Of a DNA stretch of 64,000 bases, positions 1 to 8,071 are shown piece by piece. The DNA comes from Demequina silvatica (lineage in GTDB: Bacteria; Actinomycetota; Actinomycetes; Actinomycetales; Demequinaceae): contig NZ_BBMA01000008.1 of the NCBI RefSeq assembly GCF_000971215.1, positions 1,517 to 65,516 on the forward strand. The letters are read 5' to 3'. The position numbers and the translations under genes were made by a program. Numbering within the stretch: position 1 is the first letter of the stretch; each line of letters begins with the position of its first letter. The notes beneath the pieces are model-generated. The model did no database searches and had not been told where the DNA came from. It saw nothing but the letters and a program-made list of their open reading frames with translations.

Positions 1-65
1 CCGCCGACCCGCCCCCGCAGCCACCCGCCGGCCAGCACAGGCTCGACACCCCGCAACACCTTCAC
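1..65 (-). CDS. possible 5' end of an unknown gene (partial)
   Basis: A GTG at 65 opens a frame that runs leftwards off the window edge without a stop (first residues V-K-V-L-R-G-V-E). It lies 9 nt downstream of the macrodomain gene on the same strand and has a G-rich stretch before the GTG that could serve as a ribosome binding site. Only 21 codons are visible, so neither function nor reality can be judged well. Confidence 0.3.
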   Translation of the reverse strand, partial: MKVLRGVEPVLAGGWLRGRVG

Positions 66-74
66 AGCGCCACC

Positions 75-584
75 CTACCCACCGAGAATCCCCCGGTAGA
101 TGGCCAGGTCCTCGTCGGAGAAGACGCAGAAGACCACGTCCTCGACCGCCGGCGCCGTCGCGAGCGCTGTCCCGACCGCCCGCACCGCGACGGCGGCGGC
201 GAGCTCCTTCGGATACCCGAACACGCCCGTCGAGATCGACGGGAACGCGACGGACCGGCATCCGTAGGTCTGCGCGAGCGCGATCGACGCCGCATAGGCG
301 CCGGCCAGCCGCTCCGCCTCCCCCTGGTCGCCGCCGTGCCACACCGGCCCGACCGCGTGGATGACGTGCCGCGCGGGCAGCGCGTGCCCGCGGGTGATCT
401 TGGCGGACCCGACGGCGCAGCCGCGCAGCGTCATGCACTCCTCGAGCAGCCCGGGCCCGGCGGCACGGTGGATGGCGCCGTCGACTCCCCCGCCTCCCAG
501 CAGCGACGAGTTCGCCGCGTTGACGATCGCGTCGACTGCGAGCGTGGTGATGTCCGCCCGCCGCACCGACATCACCGCCGTCAT
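75..584 (-). CDS. macrodomain (ADP-ribose-binding) protein
   Basis: The 169-residue protein is a single macrodomain. Members bind ADP-ribose, and the bacterial YmdB-like branch hydrolyses O-acetyl-ADP-ribose or removes ADP-ribose from proteins. The family signature is clear: NAAN at about residues 22-25, the glycine-rich [14 protein letters not shown] segment at 30-43, and a late [12 protein letters not shown] phosphate-binding loop. The ATG at 584 follows an AGAAGGGG ribosome binding site. A -10-like TAGGGT (complement of 609-614) would drive it divergently from the SDR-zwf-gnd operon. The exact substrate cannot be read from sequence. Confidence 0.9.
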   Translation of the reverse strand: MTAVMSVRRADITTLAVDAIVNAANSSLLGGGGVDGAIHRAAGPGLLEECMTLRGCAVGSAKITRGHALPARHVIHAVGPVWHGGDQGEAERLAGAYAASIALAQTYGCRSVAFPSISTGVFGYPKELAAAVAVRAVGTALATAPAVEDVVFCVFSDEDLAIYRGILGG

Positions 585-674
585 CGCTCACCCCTTCTCC
601 CTGGCACCACCCTAGGTCGCCCTGCGGAACATCCGCGCATTGCCCTAGGTTGGCCAGTGGGGAGAGGAGCACCC

Positions 675-1637
675 GTGACCTGGACATCCGCAGACATCCC
701 CGACCTCACCGGCCGCATCGCCGTCGTCACCGGCGCGAACGGAGGCCTCGGCCTCGCCTGCACCGTCGCGCTCGCCCGGAGCGGCGCGCACGTGGTGATG
801 GCGGCGCGCGACCCCGCCAAGACGGACGATGCGCGGGCCGCGGTCCTCGCCCAGGTCCCGGGGGCCTCGCTCGAGCACGTGCCGGTGGACCTGGGCGCGC
901 AGGCGAGCGTCCGCGACGCCGCCGCCGCGATCGCCGCCGCGCACCCGCGCATCGACCTTCTCCTCGCCAACGCGGGAGTGATGGCGATGCCAGAGCGCCG
1001 CACCGAGGACGGCTTCGAGACCCAGCTCGCCGTCAACCACCTGGGGCACTGGACCCTCATCTCCCGGCTCCTCCCCAGCCTGGTCGCGGCCCCCGCCGCG
1101 CGCATCGTCACCACCACCTCCATCGCGCGCCTCAACGCGGAGAACGTCGACCCCGCGAACCCGCACCTCGAGGGACGCTACGAGGACTGGCGCTCCTACG
1201 GACGCAGCAAGCTCGCCGCGCTGCAGCTCGCGTTCGGCCTGGACGATGCCCTGCGCACCGCGGCCACGCCCGCCCGGGCCCTCTGCGCTCACCCGGGCAT
1301 CTCGCGCACCGACCTGCAGAAGCGCACCGTCCGCGAGGGCGGCGGCGGGCGGCAGGGCCCGTTCTGGGAGGCGTACGCCGAGCAGCGCGGCATGCACCCC
1401 GACGAGGGCGCGCTGCCGCAGCTGCGCGCCGCGACCGACCCGCACGCGCGCGGCGGCACCCTGTGGGGTCCCCGCTGGGGGCTCAGCGGCGCGCCGACGC
1501 GCCGGTTCCTGCTGCGACGCGCCTCCATCGAGGCCGGCATCCCGGCGCTGTGGGAGGCGTCGATCGCGCTCACCGGCGAGCGCATGGACGTGGAGGCGGC
1601 CGCCGCGGCCGCACGAGCCAAGGAGGACACCGCATGA
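675..1637 (+). CDS. short-chain dehydrogenase/reductase (SDR)
   Basis: The 320-residue classical-type SDR has the NAD(P)-binding motif TGANGGLG at residues 19-26, the structural NAG at 99-101, catalytic Ser149 and the Y175-x3-K179 pair. Its length and C-terminal extension resemble the retinol dehydrogenase/protochlorophyllide reductase-like SDRs annotated only as oxidoreductases; the substrate is unknown. The GTG start is supported by GGAGAGGAG 5 nt upstream, and TAGGTT at 646-651 is a likely -10. The stop overlaps the zwf start as ATGA, so the gene is translationally coupled to the pentose phosphate genes and could use the NADPH they make (inference). Confidence 0.9.
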   Translation: MTWTSADIPDLTGRIAVVTGANGGLGLACTVALARSGAHVVMAARDPAKTDDARAAVLAQVPGASLEHVPVDLGAQASVRDAAAAIAAAHPRIDLLLANAGVMAMPERRTEDGFETQLAVNHLGHWTLISRLLPSLVAAPAARIVTTTSIARLNAENVDPANPHLEGRYEDWRSYGRSKLAALQLAFGLDDALRTAATPARALCAHPGISRTDLQKRTVREGGGGRQGPFWEAYAEQRGMHPDEGALPQLRAATDPHARGGTLWGPRWGLSGAPTRRFLLRRASIEAGIPALWEASIALTGERMDVEAAAAAARAKEDTA

Positions 1638-3049
1638 CCACCGCCGCGCACGAGCCCGCCCGCTCGGACGTGCTCGTCTTCTTCGGAGCGAGCGGGGACC
1701 TCGCGCGCAAGCAGATCTTCCCCGCGCTGTACGGCATGGTGCTGGAGGGCGAGCTCACGGTCCCGGTGGTGGGCGTGGCGTTCTCGCAGTGGACGCTCGA
1801 GGACCTGAGGACGCGCGCCCGCGAATCGGTCGAGGCGGCCCACCCCGACCACGACCCGCAGGCGCTCGACACGCTGCTCGGCCTGCTCGCCTACGTCGAC
1901 GGCGACTACCAGGACCCCGCGACCTTCCGGGCGCTGAAGGAGGCCGTGGGGGACGCGCATCGTCCCGTGCACTACCTCGCCATCCCGCCCGTGCTGTTCG
2001 CCACGGTCATCGAGGGGCTCGCGAGCGTCGGGCTCCACAAGCACGGACGGGTGGTGGTGGAGAAGCCGTTCGGGCGCGACCTCGCGTCCGCGCAGGCGCT
2101 CGACGCCGTGGTGCGCAAGGCCTTCCCCGAGGAGTCGGTGTTCCGTATCGACCACTTCCTCGGCAAGGAGCAGATCATGAACCTGCTCTACTTCCGCTTC
2201 GCGAACTCGTTCCTTGAGCCGGTGTGGAACCGCGACCGCATCGCGAGCGTGCAGATCACCATCGCGGAGGACTTCGGGGTGCAGGGGCGTGGCGCGTTCT
2301 TCGAGAGCGCGGGCGCCCTCCGCGACGTGCTCGAGAACCACATGCTGCAGATCGTGGCGCTGCTCGCGATGGAGCCGCCCGCGTACCAGGGCTACGGCGC
2401 GGTGCACGAGGCCAAGGCGAACGTGTTCCGCGCGATCCGGCCGCTCACCAGGAACGACATCGTCCGCGGCCAGTTCGAGGGCTACCGCGACGAACCGGGC
2501 GTCGCACGCGGCTCCGACGTGGAGACGTACGTGGCGGCGCGGCTGTTCATCGACTCGTGGCGCTGGGCGGGCGTGCCCTGGTACCTGCGCACCGGCAAGC
2601 ACCTGCCCGCCACGGTGCACGAGGTGATCGTCGAGTTCAAGAAGCCCCCGCAGGCCCTGTTCGACGACGCGATGATGGCGCAGCACCCCAACCACCTGCG
2701 CTTCCGCCTCCAGCCGGACGGCGAGATCGCGCTGGGCGCGCGCGTGAAGACCCCGGGCGAGGAGTTCGTGGGCGAGCAACGGGAGCTCATCGCGGAGACG
2801 AGCGGCGTGGCCGACCGCCGCCCGTACGAACGCCTCCTCGGCGACGCGATGCAGGGCGACCGCGCGCTGTTCACCTCGGAGGAGTCGGTCGAGGCGGCCT
2901 GGCGCGTGGTCGATGGCGTGCTCACCGACCACGCCCCCGCCATCCGCTACGCGCCCGGCACCTGGGGCCCCACGGAGGCGGACACGCTCATCGGCGGCGA
3001 CGGCCCCTGGCACGACCCCTCCACCCCCACCTCGCACGGAAGGAAATGA
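1634..3049 (+). CDS. zwf: glucose-6-phosphate 1-dehydrogenase
   Basis: The 471-residue enzyme oxidises glucose 6-phosphate to 6-phosphogluconolactone with NAD(P)+, the entry step of the oxidative pentose phosphate pathway. GASGDLA at residues 18-24 is the dinucleotide loop, and RIDHFLGKE near residues 171-179 holds the catalytic histidine and the substrate lysine. It is coupled by a 4-nt overlap to the SDR and is followed after 1 nt by gnd. No 6-phosphogluconolactonase gene lies in the window, although many actinobacteria keep it beside zwf. Confidence 0.97.
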   Translation: MTTAAHEPARSDVLVFFGASGDLARKQIFPALYGMVLEGELTVPVVGVAFSQWTLEDLRTRARESVEAAHPDHDPQALDTLLGLLAYVDGDYQDPATFRALKEAVGDAHRPVHYLAIPPVLFATVIEGLASVGLHKHGRVVVEKPFGRDLASAQALDAVVRKAFPEESVFRIDHFLGKEQIMNLLYFRFANSFLEPVWNRDRIASVQITIAEDFGVQGRGAFFESAGALRDVLENHMLQIVALLAMEPPAYQGYGAVHEAKANVFRAIRPLTRNDIVRGQFEGYRDEPGVARGSDVETYVAARLFIDSWRWAGVPWYLRTGKHLPATVHEVIVEFKKPPQALFDDAMMAQHPNHLRFRLQPDGEIALGARVKTPGEEFVGEQRELIAETSGVADRRPYERLLGDAMQGDRALFTSEESVEAAWRVVDGVLTDHAPAIRYAPGTWGPTEADTLIGGDGPWHDPSTPTSHGRK

Positions 3050-3050
3050 C

Positions 3051-4073
3051 ATGCAGATCGGGATGATCGGCCTGGGACGCATGGGGGCGGGCCTCACGCG
3101 CCGCCTCATGCGCGACGGCCACACGGTCGCGGTCCACGACGTCTCCCCCGACGCGATCGACGCCCTCGCCGCGGAGGGCGCGGTGCCGGTGCGCTCGGTC
3201 GAGGGGTTCGTCGAGGCGCTCGAGGCGCCGCGCGCGGTGTGGGTCATGGTGCCGGCGGGCGAGATCACGCAGCGCGTCATCTCCGGGCTCGCGGCGGTGC
3301 TCGAGCCCGGCGACACCATCATCGACGGCGGCAACAGCTACTACCGCGACGATCTCGCGCACGCCGCCTCGCTCGGCGAATCGGGCATCCACCTGGTCGA
3401 CGTAGGCACCTCGGGCGGCGTCCACGGCCTCGCGCGCGGCTTCTGCCTGATGATCGGAGGGGACGATGCGGTGGTCGCCCGGCTCGCGCCCGTGTGGCGG
3501 ACCATCGCGCCGGGTGCGGACGCGGCGGCCCGGACGCCCGGGTTGGCCGGCGAGCTCGCTCCAGGCGAGGAGGGCTGGCTGCACTGCGGACCCACGGGGG
3601 CGGGGCACTTCGTCAAGATGGTGCACAACGGCATCGAGTACGGGCTGATGGCGGCGTACGCGGAGGGGCTCAACGTGCTGCGTCACGCGAACATCGGCGC
3701 GATCGCCCGTAACGCGGATGCGGAGACTGCGCCGTTGGCGCACCCGGAGTTCTACCGCTACGACGTCGACACCGCCGCGGTTGCGGAGGTGTGGCGGCGC
3801 GGCTCCGTGATCGGTTCGTGGCTGCTCGACCTCACAGCGGAGGCGCTGCGGGAGGACCCGGACCTCGCGTCCTTCTCGGGCCACGTGTCCGACTCTGGCG
3901 AGGGCCGCTGGACCTCGATCGCCGCGATCGACGAGGGCGTGCCCACCCCCGTCCTCACCACCGCGCTCTACTCGCGGTTCGCGTCCCGCGACCTCGACGA
4001 CTACGCCCAGCGCACGCTATCCGCGATGCGCAAGGGCTTCGGCGGCCACGAGGAGAAGCCCACGGGCGAGTAG
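3051..4073 (+). CDS. gnd: 6-phosphogluconate dehydrogenase, decarboxylating (short form)
   Basis: The 340-residue enzyme converts 6-phosphogluconate to ribulose 5-phosphate and CO2 with reduction of NAD(P)+. GLGRMG at residues 7-12 is the Rossmann loop, GGNSYY lies near 95-100, and GPTGAGHFVKMVHNGIEYG near 180-198 is the substrate/catalytic block with its Lys and His-Asn. It belongs to the short YqeC/GndA-like class (about 300-340 residues) rather than the 470-residue E. coli type; this class often prefers NAD+. The Shine-Dalgarno GGAAGGAAAT overlaps the zwf stop. An exact GGGACGATGCG motif copy lies inside the gene at 3460-3470, read as Gly-Asp-Asp-Ala. Confidence 0.95.
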   Translation: MQIGMIGLGRMGAGLTRRLMRDGHTVAVHDVSPDAIDALAAEGAVPVRSVEGFVEALEAPRAVWVMVPAGEITQRVISGLAAVLEPGDTIIDGGNSYYRDDLAHAASLGESGIHLVDVGTSGGVHGLARGFCLMIGGDDAVVARLAPVWRTIAPGADAAARTPGLAGELAPGEEGWLHCGPTGAGHFVKMVHNGIEYGLMAAYAEGLNVLRHANIGAIARNADAETAPLAHPEFYRYDVDTAAVAEVWRRGSVIGSWLLDLTAEALREDPDLASFSGHVSDSGEGRWTSIAAIDEGVPTPVLTTALYSRFASRDLDDYAQRTLSAMRKGFGGHEEKPTGE

Positions 4074-4126
4074 CGCGGCGGCTCCATCGCGCGCGGCGCT
4101 GCGCGGCGGGGAGGTACGTGCACGCC

Positions 4127-4294
4127 CGCTCGCGGTATTCATGCACTTTCGCGCGTGCGCCACCGCCGCGCAGGTCACTCCCGGAGCGTGGCGCGCCGCT
4201 TCCGTGCGCGGCGACGCGTGTGGCGCAACGAAGTCGCGCTGAGATGGCGGATTCCCCGTCGCCCAACAACGAGAGTGCATGAAAACGGCAAGCG
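4127..4294. repeat. 168-bp spacer bounded by 25-nt imperfect inverted repeats
   Basis: The arms 4127-4151 and 4270-4294 are reverse complements at 21 of 25 positions, with a perfect 10-nt core TTCATGCACT / AGTGCATGAA. They bracket 118 bp without a convincing gene between the convergent gnd and DUF202 genes. The arrangement could be a MITE-like remnant or a large bidirectional stem. No clear target-site duplication flanks it. Confidence 0.6.
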
Positions 4295-4331
4295 TGGCGG
4301 CACAAGGGCGGCCGCCCCGGCCGGGTGCAGG

Positions 4332-4670
4332 TCAGGCCTTCATGAGGATCCAGGCTCCCGCCAGCAGCGCGATCAACCCCGCGCCGCCGGCGACCCACGC
4401 GTGACGGGCCGTCCCGTGGCCCACGCCGCGAGGCGCCCAGTCGACGCGGCCGTTCTCATCGATCGTGTCGGCGAATGTCCGCACCGAGCGCTGCACCGCC
4501 ACCATGAGCGCGATCGAGGCGAGGGCCGCGACCAGCACCCACCAGCCGAGCGTCTCGGACAGCACGCGCGCCGCCGCGAGGGCGAGCGCGCCGATCTGCA
4601 GCGCGGTGCGCCGGTATGCGAGAACGGTCTGCTCGACCGCCCGCACCGTCTCGCGTCGGTGCCGCTCCAT
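4332..4670 (-). CDS. DUF202 family membrane protein
   Basis: The 112-residue protein has an N-terminal amphipathic stretch with the AYRRTALQ segment, a DUF202 hallmark, and three hydrophobic segments (about 24-37, 40-60 and 91-110). DUF202 proteins are small inner-membrane proteins of unknown function, often in tandem pairs like this one. Its ATG overlaps the stop of the upstream DUF202 gene by one nucleotide (TGATG), so both are co-translated. Confidence 0.8.
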   Translation of the reverse strand: MERHRRETVRAVEQTVLAYRRTALQIGALALAAARVLSETLGWWVLVAALASIALMVAVQRSVRTFADTIDENGRVDWAPRGVGHGTARHAWVAGGAGLIALLAGAWILMKA

Positions 4671-5011
4671 CAGCTCATGATCCAGCCGAGCAGCAGCAGA
4701 CCCGCCGCGCTCGCCACCCCGACGGTGACGGACATGCCCACACGGAGGTCGGGCGGTTCCTCATGCTCCCGCAAGGCCCGCGCCGTCGCGCGCCACCCGA
4801 AGATCGCCTGGAACGCGGAGGCGATCGCGAACAGGAGCAGCATTGCGCCCGCCGCGAGACGCCAGCCCAGGTCGATCGGCAGGTCGAACGCCACCACCGC
4901 GACGCCCGTGACGATCAGCGCGAGCGCGGTCCGGATCCACGACAGGAACGTGCGCTCGTTGGACAGCGCCGCCTGCGCGTCGGCGGCGAGGTCGCGGTCA
5001 TCGCCCGACAC
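4670..5011 (-). CDS. DUF202 family membrane protein (YidH-like)
   Basis: The 113-residue protein carries the DUF202 signature NERTFLSWIRTALALI near residues 18-33 and three predicted membrane helices. It begins with GTG and lies 6 nt after the stop of the small charged gene upstream, followed immediately by its paralogue. Together they may form a hetero-oligomeric membrane unit (inference). Function unknown. Confidence 0.85.
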   Translation of the reverse strand: MSGDDRDLAADAQAALSNERTFLSWIRTALALIVTGVAVVAFDLPIDLGWRLAAGAMLLLFAIASAFQAIFGWRATARALREHEEPPDLRVGMSVTVGVASAAGLLLLGWIMS

Positions 5012-5017
5012 GGCCCG

Positions 5018-5182
5018 TCAGCCCTTCCGGTCCTTGGTCTCACCCTTCTCGCGGCGCGTCTTGTTGACGGTCGCGGCGGCGATCTCCTCCGCGCGTTGCT
5101 CGGACCGACCCCGATCGAGCTCGGACTCCTTGATGTGCTCGTACTGGCGTTCGCGCTTCTTCGACCAGGCCTCCTGCGGCAT
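5018..5182 (-). CDS. small highly charged 'plasmid stabilization'-type protein
   Basis: This 54-residue frame starts MPQEAWSKKRER and continues with a Glu/Arg/Lys-rich helix through NKTRREKG. It matches the short proteins often auto-annotated in actinobacteria as plasmid stabilization proteins, without experimental support. It sits between the radical SAM gene (stop at 5201) and the DUF202 pair on the same strand and is probably co-transcribed with both. It has no membrane segment or cysteine. The name should be treated as a family label only. Confidence 0.7.
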   Translation of the reverse strand: MPQEAWSKKRERQYEHIKESELDRGRSEQRAEEIAAATVNKTRREKGETKDRKG

Positions 5183-5200
5183 GGCGACCACCTCCGTCCC

Positions 5201-6286
5201 CTAGAACAAGGTGAGCGGCGGCGAATGTTCCGCAACCCGCGCATCGTCCCGCTGGGGGCGGGTGCGGCGCCACTCGCCCTGGTCGTCGCGCGCGTTGGCG
5301 CGCGAGGCGACCGTGCCGGTGTTGGGGTCCTCCGGGGTGCGCGTGAGGCCGTGCGCGGCGATCAGCGGCTTGATGCGCGCGGCGAGCGCGCGCCGGTACT
5401 CCTTCGGGGCGTACGAGCCGTCCGCGTAGAGCTCGCGATAGCGCGGGATCAGGTCGGGACGATGCGCGTGGAGCCACCGCGCGTACCACTCCTTCACGCC
5501 GGGCCGGAGATGCAGCGCGGTGTAGGTCACCGAGGCGGCGCCGGCGGCCTTGATGCGCCCCAGCGCCGCGTCGAGGTGCTCCTCCGAGTCCGTGAGGAAC
5601 GGCAGGATCGGCATCATGAAGACGGCTACGTCGAACCCGGCCTCGGCCGCCGCGGTCACGGTGGCGAGTCGCGCCTGGGTGGTGGGGGTGCCGGGTTCGA
5701 CGGCCTGCTGGAGGTCGTCGTCGGCGATCGCGATCGACAGCGCGAGGTCGACCGGCGCGGACGCTCGCGCGGCGGCCAGCAGCGGCAGGTCGCGGCGCAG
5801 CAGCGAGCCCTTGGTGAGGATCGACATGGGTGTGCCGGCGTCCGCGAGCGCGCGGATGATGCCGGGCATCAGCCGGTAGCGGCCCTCGGCGCGCTGGTAG
5901 GGGTCCGTGTTGGTGCCGAGAGCGACGTGCTCGCGGCTCCAGGATGGCTTCGCGAGGTCCTTGCGCAGGGCGTCGGCGATGTTGATCTTCACGACGATCT
6001 GGCGATCGAAGTCCTCGCCCGCGTCGAGCTCGAGGTACCGGTGCGAGGGCCGCGCGAAGCAGTACACGCACGCGTGCGTGCAGCCGCGGTACGGGTTGAC
6101 CGTCCACGTGAACGGCACCGCGGAGCCCGGCCCCACGCGGTTGAGCGCGCTCTTCGCGAGCACCTCGTGGAACGTCACCCCCGCGAACTCGGGCGTGGTG
6201 ACCGTACGCACCAGGTTCGACATCCGCGCGAGCGCGGGCAGAGCGTCGTCCGTCTCGGCGCGCAGCGCCTGTCCCTCCCACCGCAT
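5201..6286 (-). CDS. Rv2578c-family radical SAM protein
   Basis: The 361-residue protein has the radical SAM cluster motif C69-x3-C73-x2-C76 in the context YRGCTHACVYCFARP. That context, together with the later NTDPYQRAEGRYRLMP block, matches the Rv2578c family, distantly related to spore photoproduct lyase. Rv2578c is, from memory, part of the mycobacterial LexA regulon. In agreement, a perfect LexA box lies 8 bp upstream of the ATG here (6294-6311). A DNA repair or nucleic-acid-modifying role is therefore likely, but the substrate is unknown. An exact GGGACGATGCG copy lies 37 bp from the 3' end. Confidence 0.9.
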   Translation of the reverse strand: MRWEGQALRAETDDALPALARMSNLVRTVTTPEFAGVTFHEVLAKSALNRVGPGSAVPFTWTVNPYRGCTHACVYCFARPSHRYLELDAGEDFDRQIVVKINIADALRKDLAKPSWSREHVALGTNTDPYQRAEGRYRLMPGIIRALADAGTPMSILTKGSLLRRDLPLLAAARASAPVDLALSIAIADDDLQQAVEPGTPTTQARLATVTAAAEAGFDVAVFMMPILPFLTDSEEHLDAALGRIKAAGAASVTYTALHLRPGVKEWYARWLHAHRPDLIPRYRELYADGSYAPKEYRRALAARIKPLIAAHGLTRTPEDPNTGTVASRANARDDQGEWRRTRPQRDDARVAEHSPPLTLF

Positions 6287-6293
6287 GCCCCCA

Positions 6294-6311
6294 TTCGAAC
6301 ACCTGTTCGAA
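6294..6311 (-). promoter_or_regulatory. LexA (SOS) operator
   Basis: The 18-bp perfect palindrome TTCGAACACCTGTTCGAA contains the actinobacterial/Gram-positive SOS core CGAAC-N4-GTTCG. It lies directly upstream of the radical SAM gene starting at 6286, where bound LexA would block transcription until DNA damage. Confidence 0.88.
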
Positions 6312-6365
6312 CAGCGGTCAAGGCGCCGCGCCGTCGCGCGCCGCGCCGCCGCGCAACACCCGGCC

Positions 6366-7064
6366 TCAGGCCGCGGGCGTCACCTCGAGCTGGAGCCGCG
6401 GCCGCTCCCCCTCGCCCACCTTGATCTGGTAGCTGGTGACCGTGAGATCGAACTCCTCGGGCCGCGTGACGGTCCACGTCGCGCCGTCCGCGCCGACGCC
6501 CGCAAGCGCGATCGTGCCGCCGCAGGAACCGGCGACGAAGCCGGGGGTGGCCAAGGGGTCACCCTCGTCCAGCATGACGGGCGCGTCGGGGATGTCGGCG
6601 GCGCAGTCCTCGACGGACGGCGAGGACGCGTCGTACACCTCGTCCGCGGCGGGGTTGCCGGCGGTCACCGCGAGGGTCACCGGGCTCGGCGCATCGTCCC
6701 CGCCGTCCCACGGCCACCAGAAGTCCTCGCGGTCGGTGCGGTTCCACGCCGACGTGACCACGGCCAGGTAGTAGTCGCCTTCGGGGTCCTCGTCGGCGGT
6801 CACGCGGTAGACCTCCATGCAGGCGTCGACCGTGCCGGCGTACTCCTGCGCGAGCGACTGCCACTTGCGCGTGTGCGTGGAGGTCCATGCGACGCCCTCG
6901 CGGCAGTCGGAGGCCACGTGGTCGTAGGGGCCGGTCACCACGGGCAGCGGCACCGCGACGGTCGAGTCGATGGCGGGCGAGGACGCGACTACGTCGCCGC
7001 GCCACCAGAACCAGCCGATCCCGATCAGCACGATCCCGACCAGGATCATCACCATCGTGCGCAC
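6366..7064 (-). CDS. membrane-anchored secreted protein, paralogue A
   Basis: The 232-residue protein has an uncleaved-looking N-terminal membrane segment (about residues 4-20) followed by an extracellular domain with several cysteines (about 54, 82, 152 and 180) that may form disulfides. The GTG start follows AGGGGGAAC. It shares the pattern C-[MV]-x-V-[YF]-R-[VI]-x-x-[DE]-E-D-P-x-x-D-Y-Y and the overall architecture with the next gene upstream, so the two arose by tandem duplication. No known domain is recognised. An exact 11-mer motif copy lies inside at 6690-6700, read as Gly-Asp-Asp-Ala. Confidence 0.75.
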   Translation of the reverse strand: MRTMVMILVGIVLIGIGWFWWRGDVVASSPAIDSTVAVPLPVVTGPYDHVASDCREGVAWTSTHTRKWQSLAQEYAGTVDACMEVYRVTADEDPEGDYYLAVVTSAWNRTDREDFWWPWDGGDDAPSPVTLAVTAGNPAADEVYDASSPSVEDCAADIPDAPVMLDEGDPLATPGFVAGSCGGTIALAGVGADGATWTVTRPEEFDLTVTSYQIKVGEGERPRLQLEVTPAA

Positions 7065-7152
7065 ACGTTCCCCCTGTCTGCGTTCCGGTGGGGCGCCTGC
7101 GGGGAGCGTAGCGCGGACCGGGCCCGCCGCCGGGGAGCCACCCCGGTCGGGG

Positions 7153-7866
7153 TCAGCTGCCGTCCGTCCACGCCTCCGCGCGGCTCTCCCCGCCGGGCGA
7201 CGAGGTCTGGAGGGTGAAGACCGGCGTCGCGCCCTCGTCGACCTTCACCTCGAGCGTGTGCACCGTGACGTCGACCGCGGACGGCTCGGCGATGGTCCAC
7301 GAGGCGACGTCGCCGTCCTCGACGTCCTCGATCGCGTCCTCGACCGGGCAGCCGCCCGCGAGCACCCACCCGCCGCGCGGGTAGACGGCCTCCTCGCCCT
7401 CCGCGCACGGCTCCAGCACCGCGTGATCGGCGAGGAAGACGTTGTCGCGATGCGGCTCGGACACGTGGATCGCGATGGTCTCGGGGCCCAGCGGCGGCGC
7501 ATCGATAGCGGCCCACGGCGTCGCGGACCAGCCGCCCTCGGTGGTCCAGTACGCGGTCGCGGCAGCGCGGTAGTAGTCGGCGGACGGATCCTCGTCCGGG
7601 ATCCGGAACACCTGGACGCACACGTCGAGCTGGCCGCTCGCGACGGTCTGCACCATCAGCAGGTCGTAGGTGCGCGCGTCCTCGTACCAACCGCCGCCGA
7701 TGCACGCGTAGGACAGCTGCGCCTCGCCCGGCACCTGGATCGCCGGCACCTCACGGTCGGCCGGCAGCTCCTCGGCCTCCGGCACCGCGCCGAGTAAAGA
7801 CCTCGCCACCACCCATCCGGCGATCGCGAGCGTCCCCGCGCCTACCGCCCACCACCCTCGCTTCAT
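7153..7866 (-). CDS. membrane-anchored secreted protein, paralogue B
   Basis: The 237-residue protein starts MKRGWWAVGAG with a single N-terminal membrane helix (about residues 6-24), then an extracellular domain with cysteines near 54, 81, 156 and 170. It shares the CVQVFRIPDEDPSADYY segment and the C-terminal L-E-V-K-V-x-E-G pattern with the gene 88 bp downstream. The ATG at 7866 was preferred over an upstream in-frame start because GGGGGATG sits just before it. Function unknown. Confidence 0.75.
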   Translation of the reverse strand: MKRGWWAVGAGTLAIAGWVVARSLLGAVPEAEELPADREVPAIQVPGEAQLSYACIGGGWYEDARTYDLLMVQTVASGQLDVCVQVFRIPDEDPSADYYRAAATAYWTTEGGWSATPWAAIDAPPLGPETIAIHVSEPHRDNVFLADHAVLEPCAEGEEAVYPRGGWVLAGGCPVEDAIEDVEDGDVASWTIAEPSAVDVTVHTLEVKVDEGATPVFTLQTSSPGGESRAEAWTDGS

Positions 7867-7949
7867 GACATCCCCCCTGGTGCGCGGCTGGTTCGCCGCA
7901 TCCCAGGGCGACCGTACCACCGGGCGTCGCGGGCGCCCAGGGCGACCGC

Positions 7950-7960
7950 CGCATCGTCCC
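7950..7960 (-). repeat. GGGACGATGCG motif copy (intergenic)
   Basis: An exact copy of the window-wide 11-mer between the divergent genes starting at 7866 and 8072. It is followed by an unusually AT-rich pyrimidine stretch (about 7983-8001) that may be part of the promoter of the + strand gene. Confidence 0.85.
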
Positions 7961-8071
7961 TCCGCCCGTCCCCGGACCTACGTCCCTTTTACCTTTCCTT
8001 TTGAATGGGCAGACTCGCCGGGACGGGCGCACAGTGGAAGGTGCCGCCTGGAAGCCGAAGGAGCCGACCGG

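Noticed and set aside
4127..4294. Complete insertion sequence
   Set aside because: There is no transposase frame between the arms and no clear target duplication.
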